This document shows positions 8,201 to 12,126 of a stretch of 12,126 bases of DNA, piece by piece. The position numbers and the translations under genes were made by a program. The notes under the pieces are model-generated. The model had not been told where the DNA came from, ran no database searches, and saw nothing but the letters and a program-made list of their open reading frames with translations. The first letter of the stretch is position 1. Each line of letters starts with the position of its first letter. The DNA comes from Galdieria sulphuraria (Eukaryota > Rhodophyta > Bangiophyceae > Galdieriales > Galdieriaceae), in the NCBI RefSeq assembly GCF_000341285.1, contig NW_005178468.1, forward strand, positions 22,600 through 34,725, given 5' to 3'.

Positions 8201-9117
8201 ATCGAATGCGGACTGGAAACTTCCAAGACTACTCGTGAAGCTAGACACAGACAAATTTGCAACGTTGGCTGCAATATTCGTGGCATAATAACCAGATGGC
8301 CAACTCTGTGGCCACGCAGTTACAGAGCTATTTGTTGAAACCTGAGTTGGAGTAGGACTGGCAGAAGGAGAAGAAGACGGAGAAGGTGAAGGAGACGCAG
8401 TTCTCGAGGGGGAAGTGGAAACTGTAGGAGTAGCTGAAACAGATAAACCGTTGGCAGAGCTAGTGGAGGATACCGAAGGAGAAGTCTTAGGGCTAGGAGT
8501 AGACGCAGGAATACCTAAAGGAACCGTAGGTGTCGGTGTTGCTTTAAGGCTTGATGAAGTAGAGGATGCTTGAGGATTTGAAGAAGCGCCTATTGACCCA
8601 GAGGGTACCTGTGATCCGAGAGAAGTTGAAGAGTTTGTCAGAGGAGTAGTTGATGTCGTTCCAGATAAGGAAGAGTCACCTGACAAGCTGCTCTGCGGTG
8701 TTTGCGTGAATAGACCAGTTAAACCCGATAAGTTAGTTTGTCTGCTCTCAAAAAATGCAAAAAGAGGCAGAGGAACGTAGGTTGCGACGACAGAACTAGA
8801 AACTTGCCTTGACTTAATATCTCCCGCTGCGTACTGTACTCTGAGGCTTCTCATAGCAGTCTGAATTTGTACTGCGTCAACAGCAACTAAAATACAAGAT
8901 GCAAACTTACTTCATCGCTTTTGACTGAAAAAAGAGTCTCTACAACTCGTCGTCAGAGTTATCCTAACAGTATGAAGCTACACGTACTACATGCACTGGC
9001 TTGCGCTGTGCCTGACAACGGCAAACCTGGTTTGCATGGCGCAAAAAAAGGGGATTCGGCGTCAGTGAATAACGTCAGTATACATATACAGCAAACGGAA
9101 GCATAAAACAATTTCAT
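5223..9117 (-). CDS. Membrane-anchored Sec1/Munc18 (SM) protein with mucin-like ectodomain
   Basis: Proposed exons (minus) are 9117-8988, 8924-8911, 8860-7952, 7907-6255, 6203-6069 and 6017-5223, giving 1211 codons. Residues 1-20 form a signal peptide (MKLFYASVCCICILTLFTDA). A Ser/Thr/Pro stalk spans about 95-225 and a globular ectodomain about 238-375, paralogous to the one in the divergent neighbour. A TM helix (about 407-431) is followed by HKRRKRVK and an acidic/Ser linker. From about 498 to 1165 comes a full SM domain: LRELVRERLFNGMI at its start, FLILDRTVDLIEPLIHEFGY, CEQDM, and IAGGITATEMRIAYE near the end. SM proteins clasp SNARE bundles and are usually soluble, about 600 residues long; the sequence groups with Sec1/Munc18 rather than Sly1 or Vps45. 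An Arg/Ser insert sits at 1043-1103. No stop or plausible intron separates the TM from the SM part, so the fusion is read directly. The 5' exons are less certain. Confidence 0.8.
5550..5732 (-). other. Arg/Ser-rich insert in SM domain 3b
   Basis: About 61 residues of acidic (DDDD) then Arg/Ser dipeptide-rich sequence (RARSHRRRSRSAS) interrupt the SM fold between YPLVGG and RPRYVVFIAGG. Munc18-type proteins have a shorter, variable loop there. The composition resembles an SR-protein kinase substrate, which is inference. Confidence 0.75.
6018..6068 (-). other. SM gene intron between MN and FKERRN
   Basis: A 51 bp GT-AG intron (gtaagtca...ttttgtatag), phase 0. It joins LSLITQPMN to FKERRNILE, continuous with SM-family sequence. 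Confidence 0.85.
6204..6254 (-). other. SM gene intron after CEQDMS
   Basis: A 51 bp GT-AG intron (gtaagttt...ttgtctcag), phase 0, giving CEQDMS-TGFTADG, which fits the SM-family spacing. An alternative in-frame acceptor nine bases upstream (AG at 6214-6213) would add LSQ. Confidence 0.75.
6228..7637 (-). other. Sec1/Munc18 core, main exon portion
   Basis: This stretch of the fusion gene encodes the cytosolic linker and SM domains 1, 2 and most of 3a. Landmarks are LRELVRERL (SM N-terminus), SWKVLVLD, NLTDILANGVSLVE, the LILDR...EFGYQAM signature, DSLWRKLRHLHVAE, and ERISSCEQDM before the next intron. The only Met codon between the TM and the SM domain is at 7640, which would be the sole candidate start for a separate soluble SM product. 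The last few bases (6254-6228) belong to the intron. Confidence 0.85.
7668..7742 (-). other. Transmembrane helix of the SM fusion
   Basis: Encodes about 25 hydrophobic residues beginning AIIGIAVGGAIAVFIIVGAI, followed by HKRRKRVK, a classic positive-inside stop-transfer. It is in the same open frame as the SM domain. Confidence 0.85.
7908..7951 (-). other. SM fusion intron inside the ectodomain
   Basis: A 44 bp GT-AG intron (gtaagcat...ccttgtag), phase 0. It joins QSLFNS to DTNSDLQSYLQAVYGSD. The joined sequence aligns with [21 protein letters not shown] in the divergent gene, which confirms the splice. Confidence 0.85.
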
Positions 9118-9209
9118 CGTGTTTCCCATTCTGCGTAGTATTCTACTGCAATATCGACACAACGACGGGATCCGCCCGACAAGCGAAAATAGTATAGAGT
9201 ACAATCCAT
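9114..9209 (-). promoter_or_regulatory. Upstream ORF overlapping the SM-fusion start (ATGA)
   Basis: An ATG at 9209 opens a 31-codon frame whose TGA (9116-9114) overlaps the main ATG (9117-9115) as ATGA. If transcribed, this geometry would favour termination-reinitiation or repression of the main frame. The transcript start is not visible, so this is a candidate only. Confidence 0.35.
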
Positions 9210-9493
9210 GCGACGCTTCAGGTGGAAGCGGCACAATAATCGATAAATAATGTTGCCACGTTATTCGTGAAATAGATTAAAATACAAATGGCGAGAAAAT
9301 GACAGAGGTTTCCAAAAATGGCAAATCAAGATAGAATCGATCTCCGCACCCTCATATATGAATTTTGATCGTGTCAAAGAAAAATGCAAGGCTTGTCCAA
9401 CTCTTCGAACATTCAATCAAAGCTAATAAGTTGACCTGGTGGATTTTCGTTGCGGTTGCTGAGTAAAATTTAAAAGTGAAGGCGCTATCATTT
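9118..9493. promoter_or_regulatory. Divergent promoter region between the two surface-protein genes
   Basis: 376 bp separate the start codons of two head-to-head genes with paralogous ectodomains. AT content is higher near 9230-9310 and 9350-9480. I see no firm TATA box at a proper distance on either strand; TTTAAAAG at 9470-9477 is too close to the plus ATG at 9494. Apart from the minus-strand upstream ORF, nothing else is seen. Confidence 0.5.
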
Positions 9494-12126
9494 ATGCAAC
9501 GCTTCGAAGGTACTTTGTTGCACCGTCGTGGCAACTTGAGTTCAAGGAACTACCCGCACACCGTGCACTCTAGTACTTTACATAGACCTATTAGTGTTGC
9601 TATAACCAACTTGTGCTCGCAGAAATTTGTGGTGGTTTTGGCGATAATATGCATATTGTCTGTGGTTCTTATCAAGTCCCAGGTTCTGAGCGAAGTAGAA
9701 AGCAGCGAGATGATGACAAGGAACAAACTGGAACCCTTTCCTTGGAGTGTTGACAGACAGCTTTCTTCCCCGAAAGGCGCGACAGTAACAAGTGGCGCGA
9801 ATGGTTTGGCAGGTTGGTTTATTTTTTTGTTTTCGCACTACAGTTTAAACAGCCTTAGGTCCTTCACAAAGTGCTATTTCTCCAAGTGACGGAAGTACGA
9901 ATCAGGGTTCTGGGAGCAACTCTAAAACATCTTCCTTTACAAGTAGTACTTCTTCATCGCAAGGTAAGCACTATTTCTCGTTTGGTTTGAGGAGAGGGAG
10001 TATGAGCGTAGAAAGTAATTCCAGTCATCTTGACCCGTTACGACAGGTATTCAACAATCCGATCCGACCAATAATAACGATAATAACAACAATAATAATA
10101 ACGCCCTATTCTCTTCTTCAGCGTCATCATTAAGCGCTTCTAATAGTTTTGGAACGACTTCGACTTCTTCGTCTCCTCCGAGTCAGTTGGTGTCGCATAC
10201 TCCACTGACTAGTTCGACTTTGCCGACTGTTAGCACTACTGCTTCTCTGCCTCAGACCTCTCCGTCGTCAAGCGTCGCCACTTCAAAAAGTGAGCGTAAT
10301 CTTTGGACCAATTATATTAATCATGTCTTTTGGAATAGGTGCTACTTCGTCAACTTCTTTATCCCCTAGCACAGCTCAACCTAGCTCTATTGTTACCTCG
10401 ACAGGTGGTATTGGTTCTCAAAGTAGTATAGGTGAGTCGTGCTGTTCATGTGGTTTTATTTTGTTTGTTGAAGCTATATTTGAGGAGGAATAAGTATATC
10501 TCCTACTGCAAAAACTACACCAACAGTGAGTTCTTCAGCCAGTGCTACAAACCCAGCAACCTTTAGTTCGACACCAAAAGCAGCAAGTAGTTCTACACCT
10601 CTCACCTCTCTGAGCTCAGCTTCAGCTACAAGTGCTTCTTCTGCGATACCGTCGAGCTTCTCTTCTTCAGGCGTGTTCAGTGTGTTTCCTTCCCTACTAT
10701 CGACAGGTTTTTCCTCTCCCGATCCTACAGAAGCACCTGATCCTACAGAGGCACCACATCCCACAGAAGCACCTGAACCTACACAAACTCCAAGTGCCAC
10801 TCTGTTAGGAGCCCTGAGCCCGCGCAGTTCTGGAAGTACCGGTAAGGCGGTTTCGGCCACTTCGGTGCCTTCTACCACCTTAAGTGGAGCAGCCGCGTCA
10901 CCAACTCCAACGGCGGATCCAACAGCTACAAAGACTCCTACTCCTACGAAGTCTCCAACTTCTTCTCCAACGCCAAGTGCCACTCCTAGTCCGTCACCCA
11001 CAAAGTCTTCTACTCCTGATCCGACGCCGACGAGTTCTCCCACTCCAACAAAGACTCCTTCTCCAACACCAACAAGGACGCCTATTCCTTCTCCAACACC
11101 TGTACCTACGCCAACTCCGACAAAGTCTCCGACTCCTTCTCCAACAAGAACCCCAGCTCCGGATCCCGTGACGACAAGAACACCTTCTCCTACTCCAGCA
11201 AAGTCTCCAACTCCTACACCAACTCCAGTACCGGTGACGAAAACGCCTTCTCCTACTCCAGCAAAGTCTCCTACTTCTACACCAACTCCAGTATTGGTGA
11301 CGAAAACGCCTTCTCCTACTCCAGCAAAGTCTCCTACTTCTACACCAACTCCAGTATTGGTGACGAAAACGCCTTCTCCAACTCCAACAACAGACTCCTA
11401 CTTCTACACCAACTCCAGTATTCAGCGCCTACAACACCGTCACCTTCTCCAACTCCGACTCCAACAAGGTACTCCAACGCCGTCTCCAACACCATCACCT
11501 TCGCCAACTCCAAGTCCGACTCCAAGTCCGAACTCCAAGTCCGACTCCAACGGTACGTGATATTCTTGTTTATTTTTGTGTCTTTACTTATTGCTTCGTA
11601 GGCGACACCAATACCAACGCAGATTGTACCAAGTAAGATTCTGGTTTTTTCTATTTACCGCTTTAACCTAGCTTCTGTTTTTTTATATAGCTCCTGAGCC
11701 AGGTCAATTTGCTGTGAATGTTGAAGCTGACTTAGCAGGTGTTACTGCGCAAAGTTTTAATTCTCCACAGAATAACTCAGCTTTCAGAACAGCTTTGAAT
11801 AAGGATTTGTCGAGTCAGATAGGAGCTTCTGGTATTAATACAACCTTTGCGCGTGCCGGTTCGACACCATTTGCTAATCTTTCAAGTCCTAAGGCAGTTA
11901 GAATATTTTTCCTAGAAGGAAGCAATTTTTACAATTATTGGTTTCGCAGTGTAAAAGGTGTCGCAGATGCCTCACTATTGCTGCAAGTTACTGCACCTTC
12001 TCAATCCATAGCGAATTCTGTGAAAGCTGCATTTGACAATGGAAGTGTTCTTAATTCAGCCCTTCAATCTGTGTTCGGTTCGAATGCAGTTGCAACAGGA
12101 TTGACTGTAAAGGACATATCAGAACC
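9494..12126 (+). CDS. Mucin-like Ser/Thr/Pro-rich surface protein with C-terminal ectodomain (3' end outside window)
   Basis: Exons are 9494-9812, 9859-9963, 10047-10289, 10339-10431, about 10485-11552, 11602-11632 (uncertain) and 11691->12126. The start is ATG 9494. Residues 1-44 are basic and hydrophilic, and 45-60 ([16 protein letters not shown]) form a signal anchor, so the rest should be outside the cell or lumenal. Small phase-1 exons encode Ser-rich and poly-Asn segments. A large exon follows with PTEAP repeats (10721-10792) and a long Pro-Thr/Ser array (about 10900-11552), including exact 63 bp repeats. The final exon holds a folded domain starting [16 protein letters not shown], paralogous to the ectodomain of the divergent SM fusion. 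Several +1 frame slips near 11390-11530 make this stretch unreliable. What follows the ectodomain is outside the window. The role is unknown; a wall-spanning surface protein is likely. Confidence 0.7.
9813..9858 (+). other. Mucin-like gene intron 1
   Basis: 46 bp, gttggttt...ccttag, phase 1 (G|GT = Gly). The donor is weak, but unspliced sequence runs to a stop at 9887-9889. Confidence 0.65.
9964..10046 (+). other. Mucin-like gene intron 2
   Basis: 83 bp, gtaagcac...acgacag, phase 1. This is the longest intron seen in the window. Confidence 0.7.
10070..10101 (+). repeat. AAT/AAC trinucleotide tract encoding poly-Asn
   Basis: Runs of AAT/AAC with one GAT encode N-N-N-D-N7 within exon 3 of the mucin-like gene. 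It is a microsatellite-like low-complexity linker. Confidence 0.8.
10290..10338 (+). other. Mucin-like gene intron 3
   Basis: 49 bp, gtgagcgt...ggaatag, phase 1 (A|GT = Ser). Confidence 0.75.
10432..10484 (+). other. Mucin-like gene intron 4 with tandem acceptor
   Basis: 53 bp, gtgagtcg...atttgag, phase 1. A second AG three bases on (10486-10487) is equally in frame and would drop one Gly. Confidence 0.6.
10721..10792 (+). repeat. PTEAP repeat block
   Basis: [24 protein letters not shown], 18 nt per unit with silent changes. It matches the block at 627-686 in the first Tyr/Cys gene. Confidence 0.85.
10905..11552 (+). repeat. Pro-Thr/Ser low-complexity array
   Basis: Dense PTPT, SPTP and TKTP repeats typical of a rigid O-glycosylated stalk. 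Its purine/pyrimidine periodicity also leaves long open frames on other frames and on the minus strand; those are shadows. Confidence 0.85.
11183..11434 (+). repeat. 63 bp tandem repeat, three copies plus a degenerate fourth
   Basis: Units start at 11183, 11246, 11309 and 11372. Each encodes [10 protein letters not shown]-x-TPTPV-x-VTKT. The second and third copies appear identical at the DNA level and the first differs at a few bases. The fourth diverges and carries an extra base that shifts the frame. Confidence 0.85.
11553..11601 (+). other. Mucin-like gene intron after the Pro-Thr array
   Basis: 49 bp, gtacgtga...cttcgtag, with a pyrimidine-rich 3' half. Unspliced, the frame stops at once (TGA 11558-11560). 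Confidence 0.7.
11602..11632 (+). other. Candidate 31-nt microexon
   Basis: Flanked by a good acceptor (cttcgtag) and a perfect donor (gtaaga). Read in phase 0 it gives [10 protein letters not shown], which joins to TPEPGQF in the next exon and fits the Pro-rich stalk. Whether it can be included depends on the frame leaving the upstream array. Confidence 0.5.
11633..11690 (+). other. Mucin-like gene last visible intron
   Basis: 58 bp, gtaagatt...tttatatag, with a long T-rich tract. It precedes the ectodomain exon. Confidence 0.8.
11701..12126 (+). other. Ectodomain paralogous to that of the SM fusion
   Basis: Starts [19 protein letters not shown] and reaches [11 protein letters not shown]. 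The SM-fusion counterpart (minus, about 8293-7832) starts GYYATNIAANVANLSVSSF and reaches LQSYLQAVYGSD. Both are about 130 residues with matching hydrophobic spacing and a shared middle (SAF..AL, KAVRIFF against KRFGLVFY). I recognise no named family; an SEA-like alpha/beta fold is possible. Confidence 0.7.

Noticed and set aside
10474-11043. Minus-strand 189-codon Gly/Val/Glu-rich frame.
   Set aside because: Antisense shadow of the Ser/Thr/Pro-rich coding strand; its composition is the mirror of Pro/Thr codons.
10884-11171. Plus-strand Gln/Leu/Arg-rich frame within the Pro-Thr array.
   Set aside because: Out-of-frame reading of the repeat, with no independent start context.

Overview
The window looks like nuclear DNA of a compact, intron-bearing unicellular eukaryote. 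Several genes are split by very short GT-AG introns (mostly 44-58 bp). Intergenic gaps are short, TATA boxes lie 60-75 bp upstream of start codons, AATAAA signals follow several stops, and Ser/Thr/Pro- and Tyr-rich secreted proteins are prominent. This style fits a cyanidiophyte red alga such as Galdieria, but that placement is inference from gene architecture and was not tested by a search. I found no prokaryotic, viral, tRNA, rRNA or CRISPR feature.

Layout. (1) At the left are two tandem plus-strand paralogs, the first cut by the window edge (<1-1151) and the second complete (1660-2404). They encode secreted Tyr/Ser/Pro-rich proteins sharing a 23-residue Trp/Cys/aromatic module, W-x3-C-x3-C-x2-C-L-x-C-x3-[YF]-x-F-x-Y, which I do not recognise. 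(2) Three consecutive minus-strand genes look like a membrane-traffic block. They are a 196-residue four-TM protein resembling the synaptogyrin/MARVEL class (2907-3601), a longin R-SNARE of the VAMP7/VAMP72 type (4249-5093), and a Sec1/Munc18 (SM) protein (5223-9117). (3) A short divergent intergenic region (9118-9493) separates the SM gene from a plus-strand gene (9494->12126). That gene encodes a signal-anchored, mucin-like Ser/Thr/Pro-rich surface protein that runs off the right edge.

The most striking object is the SM gene. As read, the Sec1/Munc18 domain is fused in one frame behind a signal peptide, a Ser/Thr/Pro stalk, a folded ectodomain and a transmembrane helix with a basic stop-transfer sequence. 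This would be a wall- or lumen-facing receptor carrying an SM protein on its cytosolic side. SM proteins are normally soluble. The ectodomain is paralogous to the domain at the end of the divergent neighbour, so the two genes form a head-to-head pair of related surface proteins. With the R-SNARE and tetraspan next door, the block suggests (inference) a locus concerned with directed secretion of wall or surface material. The Tyr/Cys-rich secreted proteins on the left could be cargo.

Weak points: the 5' exons of the SM fusion (a possible 14-nt microexon), and the Pro-Thr repeat region of the last gene, where several +1 frame slips and a 31-nt microexon make the model uncertain. All splice sites were assigned by eye from consensus, phase and protein continuity.
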